Positions 18,445 through 27,682 of a stretch of DNA of 64,000 nt are shown one piece after another. The position numbers and the translations under genes are program-made. The notes under the pieces were generated by a model. That model saw nothing but the letters and a program-made list of their open reading frames with translations. It ran no database searches and was not told the origin of the DNA. Numbering within the stretch: the stretch's first letter is position 1; every line of letters starts with the position of its first letter. The stretch is from Helicobacter labetoulli (GTDB taxonomy: Bacteria > Campylobacterota > Campylobacteria > Campylobacterales > Helicobacteraceae), in the NCBI RefSeq assembly GCF_003670275.1, contig NZ_QXJF01000003.1, positions 62,001 through 126,000 of the forward strand, written 5' to 3'.

Positions 18445-21165
18445 TTACTTTAGCTCTGCCCAGTTTGTGCCAATGGCGATACCGCATTTGAGCGGCACTT
18501 CAAGCTTATAAATGGTATTCATAATATGTGCCACTTCATTAGCATAGCTTTCTGCCTTCTCACTTGGAGCTTCAAAAATCAGCTCATCATGCACCTGCAA
18601 AAGCATTTTTAAATCACTCTTTGCATATTGCTTGTGAATCTCGCACATTGAAAGCTTGATTAAGTCCGCCGCACTGCCTTGAAAGATAGAGTTTATCCCC
18701 TCACGCAAGAAGTTTGCCCTCATAAAATCAGTAGCCCTTTTAAAATCAAAATAGCGTCTATGCCCCAAAAGCGTTTGAGAATAGCCATTTTCAAGCAAAA
18801 ATTCCTCCTGTGCGTTCAAAAAGTCCTTAATCGTGGGGAAGAGTGCAAAATAGCTTTGAATGTATTCCTTAGCCTGTTTGAGTGGAATCTGCAGGGTTTG
18901 AGAGAGCTTTTTACTTCCCATACCATAGATAAGCCCAAAGTTAATGCTCTTAGCAATAAAGCGTTTTTGCGTGGCTTCCTGCTCCCCAAAAAGTCTAGCA
19001 GCAGTTTCAAAGTGAATATCCTTATCCTGCATAAAAGATTCTACAAGCGAGGGGTCTTTGCAAAAATGTGCCAAAAGTCGCAGTTCAATTTGTGAATAAT
19101 CAATGCTAATAAGGCTATGTCCTTCTTTGCTGATGAATGCTTGGCGGATTTTACGCCCTTCTTCTGTGCGCACAGGGATATTTTGGAGATTTGGAGATTT
19201 GGAGCTAAGGCGTCCTGTGGCAGTGCCATTTTGTAAAAATGAAGTGTGGATTCTACGCTGTGCATTTGCCTTGCCAAGTCGCAAAAGTGGCTCAATATAG
19301 GTGCTTTTTAGCTTATTGCTCTCTCTATAATCTAAAATCAGCTCAATCACGGGGTGGCTATCAATAATGGCTAGAAGCGTTTTCTCATCAGTGCTTAAGC
19401 CCCCTTTCACACTTCGCCCGGGCTTTAAGCCAAGCTTGTCAAATAAGATATGGGCGAGTTGTTGAGGGGAGTTAAGATTAAAGGTCTCTCCGCATAAATC
19501 ATAGATTTTTTGAGTAAGCTCGGCAATATGCTCACTTGATTTTTCTTTGAGAATCTCCAAAAACTCTATATCTACTTGAATCCCCTCTAGTTCCATATCC
19601 ATAAGCACTTTGATGAAAGGATATTCAAGATTCTCTGCAAGATTGAGTATCCCGCCCCATTCTCGCTTGTAAAACTCATCTTCCAAGCGATGATAAAGCT
19701 TGAAAGTCGCAGCAGCATCTTCAGCAGCGTATTGTGTAGCGGTGGCGATATTCACTTGTGAGAAATTCTCCCCCTTTGGCACAACACTATCAAAGCTAAT
19801 CATTGCGTGATTAAACCACTTAAGCATTTGCTTATCAAGTCCCACAGGTGCGATACTATCATAGAGCCAGCTCAAAATCATACTATCATAAATCTTGCCC
19901 ATATGCTCTAAGGAAAGTGTGCGGTAAATAAGGCTTAGGTCAAATTTGAGATTATGCCCGATAAGTGGGTGAGTAAAGATTCTGCTAATGGCACTTTTGG
20001 CTTCTTGCAAATTTAGTTGATTACCCACGCCCAAATATCTATGCCCCACAGGCACATAATAGGCATTGTTCCCATCAAAGCAAAATGAAAAGCCCACAAG
20101 TTGTGCCTCTTGCAAATCAAGGTTATCGCTCTCACAGTCAAAGCCCATTCTTGCCCCCTGTGGAATAGAATCTAGCACAGATTCTACAGATGCCAAAGTA
20201 TCAAGCAAATGCGGGGTAAAGCTAAAGGCTTGGCTATCTTTTATGGGGACTTGCAGTGAGCCAATGGAGCGTTGGGCTGATTTTTTTTGCGTATAGCGTT
20301 CGTATGGGGATTGAATCTTAGAGATAATGTTTTTAAGCTCATATTCTTTTAGCTCATCAAGAATCTTAAGCATAGGGTTAGATTCTGGCATTAGGCATTT
20401 GCTTAGGTCAATATTATCAAGCAAATCATCATAGAGCGTTACAAGTTTTTTGCTTAAAAAAGCATTGTCTTTGCCCTCTTTAATGAGCTTGGCAATTCTT
20501 GGTGTGGTTACAGATTCTATCTCATCAGCTCGTGCATACAGCGATTCTATACTGTCAAAGCATTGGATAAGCTTTTGAGCGGATTTTGCCCCTATGCCTT
20601 TTACGCCCATTACATTATCACTGCTATCGCCCACAAGGCTTTGATAATCAATAAAATTTTTGGGATAAACGCCATATTTTTGAAGGCATTGAGCTTGTCT
20701 AATGTCTTTTTTGCCGATAGGATCATAGATATAAGTATTTTCATCAATAAGCTGATATAAATCTTTATCGTGGCTTATGATTCTTACTGCGATATTTTGT
20801 GTGTTGGCGACTTTGTTGATTGAGGCGATGACATCATCGGCTTCATAGCCTTCAATACTGATATTTAAAAACCCCATTTTTTCAATCCATTTAATTGCAA
20901 TGGGGAGCTGCAAACGCAATTCTTCTGGAGGCGATTGGCGATTGGCTTTATACTCACTATAAATATCTCTCCTTTTGTTTTTGCCCCCACCTTCTAAAGC
21001 AAAAACAATATGAGTGCAAGAGGGGTCTTTATATAATGACTGCAAAAGGTTGCAAAAGCCTACAAGTAGCCCTGTGGGGAATCCTTGTGAATTTTTAAGC
21101 GGAGGGAGGGCATAGAAACTACGAAAGAAAAATCCAAAAGTATCAATAACACTAAGAGTATTCAT
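18445..21165 (-). CDS. polA: DNA polymerase I
   Basis: This 906-residue enzyme fills gaps and removes RNA primers. An N-terminal 5'-3' exonuclease (about 1-290) has HDKDLYQL and LVGDSSDNVMGVKGIG. A 3'-5' exonuclease domain (about 325-500) keeps its acidic residues (FDCESDNLD, NLKFDLSLI, YAAEDAAATFKLY), so proofreading looks intact. The polymerase domain has SIDYSQIELRLLAHF, KRFIAKSINFGLIYG and LQVHDELIFE. Length is usual. It converges on the dehydrogenase gene and is separated from the upstream pseudopilin genes by about 110 bases without obvious features. Confidence 0.96.
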   Translation of the reverse strand: MNTLSVIDTFGFFFRSFYALPPLKNSQGFPTGLLVGFCNLLQSLYKDPSCTHIVFALEGGGKNKRRDIYSEYKANRQSPPEELRLQLPIAIKWIEKMGFLNISIEGYEADDVIASINKVANTQNIAVRIISHDKDLYQLIDENTYIYDPIGKKDIRQAQCLQKYGVYPKNFIDYQSLVGDSSDNVMGVKGIGAKSAQKLIQCFDSIESLYARADEIESVTTPRIAKLIKEGKDNAFLSKKLVTLYDDLLDNIDLSKCLMPESNPMLKILDELKEYELKNIISKIQSPYERYTQKKSAQRSIGSLQVPIKDSQAFSFTPHLLDTLASVESVLDSIPQGARMGFDCESDNLDLQEAQLVGFSFCFDGNNAYYVPVGHRYLGVGNQLNLQEAKSAISRIFTHPLIGHNLKFDLSLIYRTLSLEHMGKIYDSMILSWLYDSIAPVGLDKQMLKWFNHAMISFDSVVPKGENFSQVNIATATQYAAEDAAATFKLYHRLEDEFYKREWGGILNLAENLEYPFIKVLMDMELEGIQVDIEFLEILKEKSSEHIAELTQKIYDLCGETFNLNSPQQLAHILFDKLGLKPGRSVKGGLSTDEKTLLAIIDSHPVIELILDYRESNKLKSTYIEPLLRLGKANAQRRIHTSFLQNGTATGRLSSKSPNLQNIPVRTEEGRKIRQAFISKEGHSLISIDYSQIELRLLAHFCKDPSLVESFMQDKDIHFETAARLFGEQEATQKRFIAKSINFGLIYGMGSKKLSQTLQIPLKQAKEYIQSYFALFPTIKDFLNAQEEFLLENGYSQTLLGHRRYFDFKRATDFMRANFLREGINSIFQGSAADLIKLSMCEIHKQYAKSDLKMLLQVHDELIFEAPSEKAESYANEVAHIMNTIYKLEVPLKCGIAIGTNWAELK

Positions 21166-21274
21166 ACAAACGCCTTTTGTGAAATAATGAAAATTTTAGC
21201 TGATTAATATCCTTTTTTCTTAAATGCTTTTAAAACTTTAAATACACACAAGATTCAAATGAAGTTCCTAGCCA

Positions 21275-21634
21275 CTAAGGCACAAGGATATGACGCCTTG
21301 TGATACGCACGAGATTATTGCTTGCTGGGTGGATAACTTTGCCGTGAATGTCAAGCAAAATGTTGCCATTATCAAGGCGTGTAAGATGTGTGCGGAAGTG
21401 ATAGGGGGAAAATTCAAACTCTTGATTAGCACATTGTGTCATATCTTTTTGCCTTAAACACATTAGAGCCATTTGCTTTGCACTTTGAGCGTGAAGCCTT
21501 AGCTGTGTCTTAGCATATACACGCGAGATTGTTTGTGAAGTATGATAATTTTGCTGAAGATAAAACGCACAAGCCAGACCAACAGAGATGATAAACAGCA
21601 CCGCATAAAGCATATAAAATCCGCTATGTTTCAT
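21275..21634 (-). CDS. Pseudopilin-like small membrane protein
   Basis: A 119-residue protein with a short basic start (MKHSGFYML) running directly into a hydrophobic helix (about residues 5-25) and then a soluble domain containing two cysteines (CLRQKDMTQC). The layout, a short charged leader ending in Gly before F-Y-M-L, is like minor pseudopilins of type II secretion or competence systems, but the usual Glu at +5 is missing. It follows the larger pseudopilin gene by ten bases, so the two are probably cotranscribed. Function is inferred only from this layout. Confidence 0.5.
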   Translation of the reverse strand: MKHSGFYMLYAVLFIISVGLACAFYLQQNYHTSQTISRVYAKTQLRLHAQSAKQMALMCLRQKDMTQCANQEFEFSPYHFRTHLTRLDNGNILLDIHGKVIHPASNNLVRITRRHILVP

Positions 21635-21644
21635 CGCCCTGCCT

Positions 21645-22685
21645 TTACAAAAATTCCACGATAGAATCTAGCCAAATGCCACTTTTTTCACAATGAGCCT
21701 TGCTAGGCGTTTTTACACAAAGCTTTAGTTCAAGCAAAATGCCTTGATTTAGGCTTATGGGCAAAACCTCAAATGAAAGCACATTATCAATAATTGGTAC
21801 AGAATCTAACCACAATATCCCATTATCAAACCTTAAACTATGATGAGTGATAGGCAATATAAGACTAGGGGGTTGAGCTGGTGGCTTACTAAGCGTGAGT
21901 ATATTATTTGCTCTATCCTTGATAACATAAGGGGTAAAATCACTCTGTGGCTTTGTGATAAGATATGCGTTCATTCCACTTTGCCACCCTCTCAGTGTAG
22001 AAAAATAAAGTGTGTCATTATGAGAGTGCAAAACCTCTAAAGATATATGGGGAAGCAAAGTATCACCCTGCAAAGAAGTAGAAGCATTTTTGTTGCCCCC
22101 ACCAAGGAGCAAACTCTCATCTATACTATAAAAAGAAAGTCCCGTGCTTATGCCTTTTAGGGCTTGTCCTTTTGAATCTTGCAAAGATTCTATAATGGCA
22201 TTTTCCAAAAGATTTTCAATCTTTAATAAAGCAATGCGAGATGTTGTGTCATTTTTGGCTTGTGTGTAGGCGATGTGTTTGCTTATGTCTAAAAGCATAG
22301 AGCTACAAACAAGCCCAATCGCACCCAAAATCACAATGCTCACGCTCACTTCAAAAAGCGAAAAGGCGGAATGTTTAGAAGTTTTAAGCATTAGCGAATG
22401 TGAGTTGGCACAAAAAAATGTCAAATTAGATTCTGTGGTGCTATGGATTTTGCCATCATAAATAAACTCTGGATTTGAGTGTGTGCGGAGTGTGGCACTA
22501 GATATGTTTGGGGACAAAAGGAGTGTCTTATAGCTTGTGTAAATGCTAGGCTTGGGGAGATTTTGAGTAGATAAAAACCCAAAGGCAAGAGCAAAACCAC
22601 ACGCACAGATAAAAATCCCCATTACCGCATCAAGCAACAAAAATGCACGATGTGTGCTGACTTTAGCCTTGAGAGGTTGGGACAT
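21645..22685 (-). CDS. Apparent tandem pseudopilin fusion
   Basis: The 346-residue frame contains two N-methylation-like signatures. The first, at residues 12-37 (HRAFLLLDAVMG then a hydrophobic helix), is followed by about 60 soluble residues. The second, at residues 99-127, begins MLKTSKHSAFSLFEVSVSIV and is a good class III signal with Glu at +5. A soluble domain of about 220 residues follows. The internal ATG at 22389-22391 has no Shine-Dalgarno sequence. The gene may be a natural fusion of two minor pseudopilins or two overlapping products. It lies six bases after fixH, at the end of the cco operon run. Confidence 0.6.
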   Translation of the reverse strand: MSQPLKAKVSTHRAFLLLDAVMGIFICACGFALAFGFLSTQNLPKPSIYTSYKTLLLSPNISSATLRTHSNPEFIYDGKIHSTTESNLTFFCANSHSLMLKTSKHSAFSLFEVSVSIVILGAIGLVCSSMLLDISKHIAYTQAKNDTTSRIALLKIENLLENAIIESLQDSKGQALKGISTGLSFYSIDESLLLGGGNKNASTSLQGDTLLPHISLEVLHSHNDTLYFSTLRGWQSGMNAYLITKPQSDFTPYVIKDRANNILTLSKPPAQPPSLILPITHHSLRFDNGILWLDSVPIIDNVLSFEVLPISLNQGILLELKLCVKTPSKAHCEKSGIWLDSIVEFL

Positions 22686-22691
22686 TAGCTT

Positions 22692-23321
22692 TTATCTATT
22701 TTTGAGATGTGAGCTAGAATCTTGGGAGCTTGTATCTTTGGCTATATCGCCAATAAATACTTCAGATTCTAAATAAGCCTTCTTTGGCGTGTCTTGAGAA
22801 TCTGAAGTAAAACTCAATTCAAGGATAAACTTCCAACGCCCATTTGGGAGATTATTTAACTCTTGGCTAACAAATATGTGAGAATCGCTTGTGCTAAACT
22901 CGCCTAAATTAAGCAGCTTTCCTGCTTGAATGGGAGAATCTAAAAAGAGGGTAATGCTTTTTAAATCCGTTGATGGCTTATCTAGTTTAAAAGTTAGGCG
23001 GACATTATTTGCTAGGATTTTAGGAATCTCACCCCTTTGAATATCAGGGCGATGAGAGGGCGCGTGATAAGGGAAAGTGAAGTCAAGGTTGTGAATCTTA
23101 TCAGCATTGAGCCATATTGTGTAAGAAAAAAGAGTGTTGAAAAGATTTTGATTTGCAATAATCTCATTAATACGCTCATCAACATTGCGTTTTGTGTCAA
23201 AATAAGTGCTTTCATCTTGAATGGGATTTTTTAACGCGATGGTGATAGATACGCTCACCATAAAGACACCAAACAACAACACACCAATAATACCTAGGGG
23301 CCAATAGTTTTTCTCTTGCAT
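22692..23321 (-). CDS. FixH/CcoH-like protein
   Basis: The 209-residue protein has one N-terminal membrane helix (about 8-30, WPLGIIGVLLFGVFMVSVSI) and an extracytoplasmic beta-rich domain ending in GRWKFILELSFTSD. The short DESTYFDTKRNVDERINEI segment after the helix fits FixH-type proteins, which help assemble cbb3 oxidase or its copper centre. The position downstream of ccoNOQP supports this. The soluble domain is longer than in classical FixH. It follows the TPM-like gene by 12 bases. Confidence 0.65.
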   Translation of the reverse strand: MQEKNYWPLGIIGVLLFGVFMVSVSITIALKNPIQDESTYFDTKRNVDERINEIIANQNLFNTLFSYTIWLNADKIHNLDFTFPYHAPSHRPDIQRGEIPKILANNVRLTFKLDKPSTDLKSITLFLDSPIQAGKLLNLGEFSTSDSHIFVSQELNNLPNGRWKFILELSFTSDSQDTPKKAYLESEVFIGDIAKDTSSQDSSSHLKNR

Positions 23322-23333
23322 AGATTCTCCTTC

Positions 23334-24005
23334 CTATCTTTTGCGTGTGAGATAAATCACACCAATAATACCAAACATCACAAGCAACATTGCATACATA
23401 CTAAACCGCACAAACTCCCGCTCACCGCTTTCATCAACAGGCATATTATTTTCCAAACTCACATCAAAATGATGAGCTATCATATCCGCAGCTTGAGCAT
23501 AGCCATTAAGCACAATCGCTGAAATGAGCTGTGGGGTTAGAACTTCATCTTTTTGCTTTGGCAAAAGTGGCACCATATATTCATAATACACTTTTTCTTC
23601 ATCAAAATATTTTTTAGGCTCGGAACTAACAATGTCAATTTTCTCATCTTCTTTCATAAAAACAATAAGCGTGTAGGGCTTGGGGAGATTCTGCAAAAGC
23701 ATATTTTTGTAAGCTAAACGCCTTTGCTTTTGAGTGATTTGCAAAGTAGAATCCTGCAAAGATTCTAAAGATACATCTTCCATAGGCACAGAATCTACAA
23801 CAGCGACATAAAGATGATAACCTGTTTTTAGTTGCAATTCTTGTGAGAGAGTTTGGACAAATGCGACACTCTTTGGTATCAAAAGCTGATGAGGATTATC
23901 AAGCACATAAGAATTGCGATTTTCTAACGCAGTTGGCATATCTGCATAAAGCATTAAAGCCCATAAGAAGCTAGAATACACTAACTTCTTTAGAAAAAAA
24001 GGCAT
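23334..24005 (-). CDS. TPM-domain-like membrane-anchored protein in the cco operon
   Basis: I start at the ATG at 24003-24005, giving 223 residues with a signal peptide (about 1-22). An upstream TTG at 24038 lies within the preceding 35-codon gene and would disrupt the signal. The secreted domain (about 35-175) resembles TPM/YgcG domains: LKTGYHLYVAVVDSV, PYTLIVFMKEDEKIDIVSS and a helix with YAQAADMIAHHF. A single C-terminal membrane helix and TRKR end the protein. A role in oxidase assembly is inferred from the operon only. Confidence 0.6.
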   Translation of the reverse strand: MPFFLKKLVYSSFLWALMLYADMPTALENRNSYVLDNPHQLLIPKSVAFVQTLSQELQLKTGYHLYVAVVDSVPMEDVSLESLQDSTLQITQKQRRLAYKNMLLQNLPKPYTLIVFMKEDEKIDIVSSEPKKYFDEEKVYYEYMVPLLPKQKDEVLTPQLISAIVLNGYAQAADMIAHHFDVSLENNMPVDESGEREFVRFSMYAMLLVMFGIIGVIYLTRKR

Positions 24006-24006
24006 T

Positions 24007-24114
24007 TTAAACCAAGTGCAGGAATAAATTAGGGACAAAAGGAATGACTATCGTCATAACAATAGTGATTACAATCAACGCTCCAAGGAGCTTTTCAATG
24101 GGTGTGAGTTTCAT
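24007..24114 (-). CDS. Unannotated 35-residue single-helix membrane peptide
   Basis: The ATG at 24112-24114 opens a frame of 35 codons ending in TAA at 24007-24009. The product begins MKLTPIEKLLGALIVI and continues as one hydrophobic helix ending in LFLHLV. An AAGGAG box lies six bases upstream and overlaps the stop codon of the DUF4006 gene. The next gene starts one base after this stop. Tight packing on both sides and the strong ribosome-binding site argue that it is real. It may be a small cbb3-oxidase subunit or assembly peptide; that is inference. Confidence 0.72.
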   Translation of the reverse strand: MKLTPIEKLLGALIVITIVMTIVIPFVPNLFLHLV

Positions 24115-24123
24115 AGATTCTCC

Positions 24124-24324
24124 TTATTGTGCATTTATACGATGTTTGGCGTTATCTGTGCTAATTTGCTTAATCGCACTTGCATCTTCAATTTTGTAAT
24201 AAGTTGTCGCTACTTCCTTTTGCGTAAGAATAGCACAAGTGCCAAGCACACCAACAACACTAAGCAAAAGCACAACCGCAACAAAATATCCTGTCAAACC
24301 ATTAATACCAAATAAACCATTCAT
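24124..24324 (-). CDS. DUF4006-family small membrane protein
   Basis: This 66-residue protein starts MNGLFGINGLTGYFVAVVLLL, a glycine-rich segment leading into one membrane helix, followed by a hydrophilic tail. DUF4006 proteins are found in epsilonproteobacteria directly downstream of ccoP, exactly as here (ten-base gap). The role is unknown, probably in cbb3 oxidase assembly or stability. Confidence 0.8.
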   Translation of the reverse strand: MNGLFGINGLTGYFVAVVLLLSVVGVLGTCAILTQKEVATTYYKIEDASAIKQISTDNAKHRINAQ

Positions 24325-24334
24325 ACGCTACTCC

Positions 24335-25225
24335 TTAGTCCGCTTGAGATTCCAAAGAACGGATAAACACATTCAATGCTTCTTTTTGGCTTGTTGCAAA
24401 GTTTGCATAATTAAATGAAGGCATTACACCAATCATTCCTTTTTTACCCTTTTGCAACACTTCTGTTAAAAACTCTGTTGTCCCATATTTGCTTAAATCT
24501 GGTGCAAAGCCATCAAGACCACCACCATTACCCTTGCCCTCATCGCCGTGGCAAGCTGCACATTGCATTGCAAATATTTCCTTACCCTTAGCCACATAAG
24601 CTGGATATTTTGTGTTTTTCACACTTGAAATATCTTGCATAATGTAAGCTGCTACCGCTTCTGCCTCTTCATCACTTAGCTCAACAGGTGCCATTTCACC
24701 TGCCATATACTCTAAGCCTTTGCTCCCTTCTTTAATCACTTCAATAATGCCCTCTTCCTTGCCCCATTTTGTAAGGTCTTTTGCCTTACCGCTCATACCT
24801 TCAGCGGTAACGCCGTGGCATTGAGAGCATTGCACCAAGAAGATTCCCTGCCCCATTTTTGCAAGCCCCTCAATTTTTCCTTCATTAGCCTCCTCTACAA
24901 GCTTATCCCAAGTGGCTTCATATTTTTGATTATAGCTTTGCACTTCTTGATTATATTCCCCAATTTGCGAATACGCGTTTAATGGATAGCCTAAGAACAA
25001 ATACCAAAAGCCCCAAATAATCACGCCTAAAAAGCAAGCTGCCCAGCCGATAGGGAGATTATTTGTCTGCTCACCTATGCCGTCCCAGCTCTCGTGTGTA
25101 AGTTCTCCATCAGCTTTGCTATCTTTAATTTTTTTAAGATACACACCCATCACAAAAATAGTGAGTATCAAGATAACAAAAGCACCTAGTAGCCCGAGTG
25201 TCGTTATATTATCTGACCAATTCAT
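24335..25225 (-). CDS. ccoP: cbb3-type cytochrome c oxidase subunit III (diheme)
   Basis: The 296-residue CcoP has two N-terminal membrane helices (about 8-30 and 57-77; IIWGFWYLFLGYPLNAYSQIG is a family signature nearby). Two periplasmic cytochrome c domains follow, with heme-binding CSQCH (about 132-136) and CAACH (about 222-226). Methionine ligands lie in the GEMAP and GVMPSF segments. It delivers electrons to CcoO and CcoN. The gene follows ccoQ by 11 bases. Confidence 0.96.
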   Translation of the reverse strand: MNWSDNITTLGLLGAFVILILTIFVMGVYLKKIKDSKADGELTHESWDGIGEQTNNLPIGWAACFLGVIIWGFWYLFLGYPLNAYSQIGEYNQEVQSYNQKYEATWDKLVEEANEGKIEGLAKMGQGIFLVQCSQCHGVTAEGMSGKAKDLTKWGKEEGIIEVIKEGSKGLEYMAGEMAPVELSDEEAEAVAAYIMQDISSVKNTKYPAYVAKGKEIFAMQCAACHGDEGKGNGGGLDGFAPDLSKYGTTEFLTEVLQKGKKGMIGVMPSFNYANFATSQKEALNVFIRSLESQAD

Positions 25226-25236
25226 TGCTTTCCCCT

Positions 25237-25467
25237 TTATTGATTTTGTTGTTTATGGATAACTTCCCTTGGCTCAACAAGCTCATCATCAAGATTATCT
25301 TTCAATGCGAGATTGGCATATTTCTCATAGTCTTTCACTCCCTTGCGTTGTGAAGAATACAAGTGATACACATACCCATATAAAAACGCTACAAGCAAAA
25401 GCGTAACAATGAGATAAATCTCTTTTTGATACTCAATGATAAAACGCATAAGAGCCTCTGGTATCAT
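25237..25467 (-). CDS. ccoQ: cbb3-type cytochrome c oxidase subunit IV
   Basis: A 76-residue protein with one membrane helix (about 14-36) followed by the typical GYVYHLYSSQRKGVKDYEKYANLALKD-like hydrophilic tail of epsilonproteobacterial CcoQ. It stabilises the cbb3 complex. The ATG at 25467 overlaps the ccoO stop (TAATG); an in-frame ATG at 25449 would remove six residues and is also possible. Confidence 0.88.
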   Translation of the reverse strand: MIPEALMRFIIEYQKEIYLIVTLLLVAFLYGYVYHLYSSQRKGVKDYEKYANLALKDNLDDELVEPREVIHKQQNQ

Positions 25468-26207
25468 TACTGCCCTGCCTGTGATACCTGTGTCGCTGCT
25501 CGGCGAGATTGCCCAAGACTATTCATATAAGCAATAAGTGCTACAATCTGCTTGACCTCACCCTTTTCAAAAGCATCTTTCACATCTTGGCTTATCATAT
25601 CATCAACAACAGCTTTTGCTTCTTGCATAAAGATTTCTTTTGCTTTTGCTAAAGATTCTGCATTGCCCTTTTGGTAGCCCTCAGCACCGATCTGCACACC
25701 ACCCTCAACATCATAAGGCACACCAAACACAACCTTTTGTGTATAGGCTTCAGCAAATGCGGTTTCAAAATCGGCATTCTTTGTATAAAGATGCTCATAC
25801 GCTGGCATAATTGAACCGGGTACACGAGATTTTGGCTCTCTCATATGTCCATCGTGCCAATCAGCTGCATTACGGCTATCGCCAACCCTATGCAAATCTG
25901 GTCCTGTGCGTTTTGAACCCCACAAGAAAGGTCTATCATAGGCATACTCCCCGCTTAAGCTATATGCACCATATCTATCTGTCTCTGCTTTGAATGGGCG
26001 GATAAGCTGCGAGTGGCAGTTATAACAACCCTCAGCAATATACACTTGTCGCCCAGCTGTTTCAAGCAATGAATAAGGCTTTAACCCCTCAATAGGTTGA
26101 GCCTTTTTAGCAAAGCCGGGCAGAATCTCAACAAGCCCAGCAATGGAAAACACGAGCAAAAATGCAACCGTGAAAAAGAATGGATTTTTTTCTAAAAAAC
26201 TAAACAT
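25467..26207 (-). CDS. ccoO: cbb3-type cytochrome c oxidase subunit II (monoheme)
   Basis: The 246-residue CcoO has an N-terminal membrane anchor (about 8-30) and one cytochrome c domain with CYNCHSQLIRPF, followed by KRTGPDLHRVGDSR and a MPAYEHL segment. It relays electrons from CcoP to the catalytic subunit. It lies 11 bases after ccoN and overlaps ccoQ. Confidence 0.96.
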   Translation of the reverse strand: MFSFLEKNPFFFTVAFLLVFSIAGLVEILPGFAKKAQPIEGLKPYSLLETAGRQVYIAEGCYNCHSQLIRPFKAETDRYGAYSLSGEYAYDRPFLWGSKRTGPDLHRVGDSRNAADWHDGHMREPKSRVPGSIMPAYEHLYTKNADFETAFAEAYTQKVVFGVPYDVEGGVQIGAEGYQKGNAESLAKAKEIFMQEAKAVVDDMISQDVKDAFEKGEVKQIVALIAYMNSLGQSRRAATQVSQAGQ

Positions 26208-26218
26208 CTTTCACTCCT

Positions 26219-27682
26219 TTATGCTGCCATTGGTGTGGCATTTTGTGGCTCTTTATCAAGCACTCTGCCTGATGAGATTGTCATCATAATGTTATAAATA
26301 AACATAATGAAACCTGTCAAATACATCAAGCCACCAATTGCACGAATAAGATAATAAGGGAATAGTGCAGTAACCGTATCAATAAAACTATACACAAGGC
26401 TTCCATTCTCATCTACATCTCTCCACATCATACCTTGGGTAATACCTGCAATCCACATACTTGAGAAATACAAGATAATCCCTGTCGTCATAATCCAAAA
26501 TTGCGCGTCCATAAGCTTTTTAGAGTAAATCTCACGCTTAAAGATTCTAGGCACCATATGGAAGCACGCAGCAATAACCATAAATCCTACCCAACCAAGA
26601 GCCGCATCATGCACATGCCCAATAATCCAATCTGTAAAGTGTGCCAAGCCATTTACCGAGCGGATAGACTGAATGGGTCCTTCTAGTGTGGTGAGCATAT
26701 ACCAAGTAGAAGCAAGGATTAGGAATTTAATCATTGGCGATTCTTTGATTTGATGCCATTGCCCTCGCATTGTAAGAAGCATATTAATCGCTGTTCCCCA
26801 AGAAGGCAAAATAAGAATAACAGAGAAAACAGATCCAAGAGTTTGAATCCAATCAGGCGTAGTTGAGTAAATAAGGTGATGCCCACCCGCCCAAATATAA
26901 ATAAACATAAGTCCCCAGAATGAGAAGAGCGTAAGCTTATAAGAGAATATAGGCTGCCCAGATTCTTTAGGAAGGAAGTAATAGATTAACCCGATAATAC
27001 CCGAAGTAAAGACGAATGCAACGGCATTATGCCCCCACCACCATTGCACCATCGCGTCATTTGTTCCCGCATAGAATGATATTGAATGTAGCACACTCCC
27101 CACACCTGCTACAAAATAAGTAGGAACAGCAAGATTGTTGAAAATATAAAGTGCGGAAATACCCACAAATGTGGCTATAAAATACCACAATGAGATGTAA
27201 ATCGTTTGCTCACGCCTTACACCCATACTTCCAAAAAGGCTAACGCCCCACAATACCCACACAACAACCACGATAATATCAAGAGGCCAAATAAGTTCAG
27301 AGTATTCTTTTGATTGTGTTAAACCAGCAAAAAGCGAGATAACAGCAAGAGCCATAAGCACGATATAAATCCAAAAATGTGCTAAACCAATCGTACGCAA
27401 AAATGGATGCTCTTTATAAGTAATCTTTAGCACTCTTTGTCCCAAATAATACCACGAAGCCCAAATCCCACTAAGAGTAAAACCATAGATAATACCATTA
27501 GTGTGAAGCGGTCTAAGTCGCCCAAAAGTCCCGTATTCCGAAGCTAGATAGTTTAAATCTGGGAATGCCATTTGAAATGCGATAACTACCCCGATGAGTA
27601 GCCCCACAAAGCCAAATGCCATCGCAGAAAAAACAAATAACTTAGCAATTGAGTAATCATACTCGAGCGTATTTGTCTGCAT
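26219..27682 (-). CDS. ccoN: cbb3-type cytochrome c oxidase catalytic subunit I
   Basis: The 487-residue integral membrane protein of about 12 helices carries the heme-copper oxidase core. Histidine ligands are visible in LHTNGIIYGF, WWWGHNAVAFVFTSG, WAGGHHLIYS and the later FTDWIIGHVHDAALGWVG. It reduces O2 to water and pumps protons with the high affinity needed for microaerophily. It is first in the ccoNOQP operon, which continues into DUF4006, the 35-residue peptide, a TPM-like gene and fixH. The ATG has an AAGGAG box six bases upstream. Confidence 0.97.
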   Translation of the reverse strand: MQTNTLEYDYSIAKLFVFSAMAFGFVGLLIGVVIAFQMAFPDLNYLASEYGTFGRLRPLHTNGIIYGFTLSGIWASWYYLGQRVLKITYKEHPFLRTIGLAHFWIYIVLMALAVISLFAGLTQSKEYSELIWPLDIIVVVVWVLWGVSLFGSMGVRREQTIYISLWYFIATFVGISALYIFNNLAVPTYFVAGVGSVLHSISFYAGTNDAMVQWWWGHNAVAFVFTSGIIGLIYYFLPKESGQPIFSYKLTLFSFWGLMFIYIWAGGHHLIYSTTPDWIQTLGSVFSVILILPSWGTAINMLLTMRGQWHQIKESPMIKFLILASTWYMLTTLEGPIQSIRSVNGLAHFTDWIIGHVHDAALGWVGFMVIAACFHMVPRIFKREIYSKKLMDAQFWIMTTGIILYFSSMWIAGITQGMMWRDVDENGSLVYSFIDTVTALFPYYLIRAIGGLMYLTGFIMFIYNIMMTISSGRVLDKEPQNATPMAA

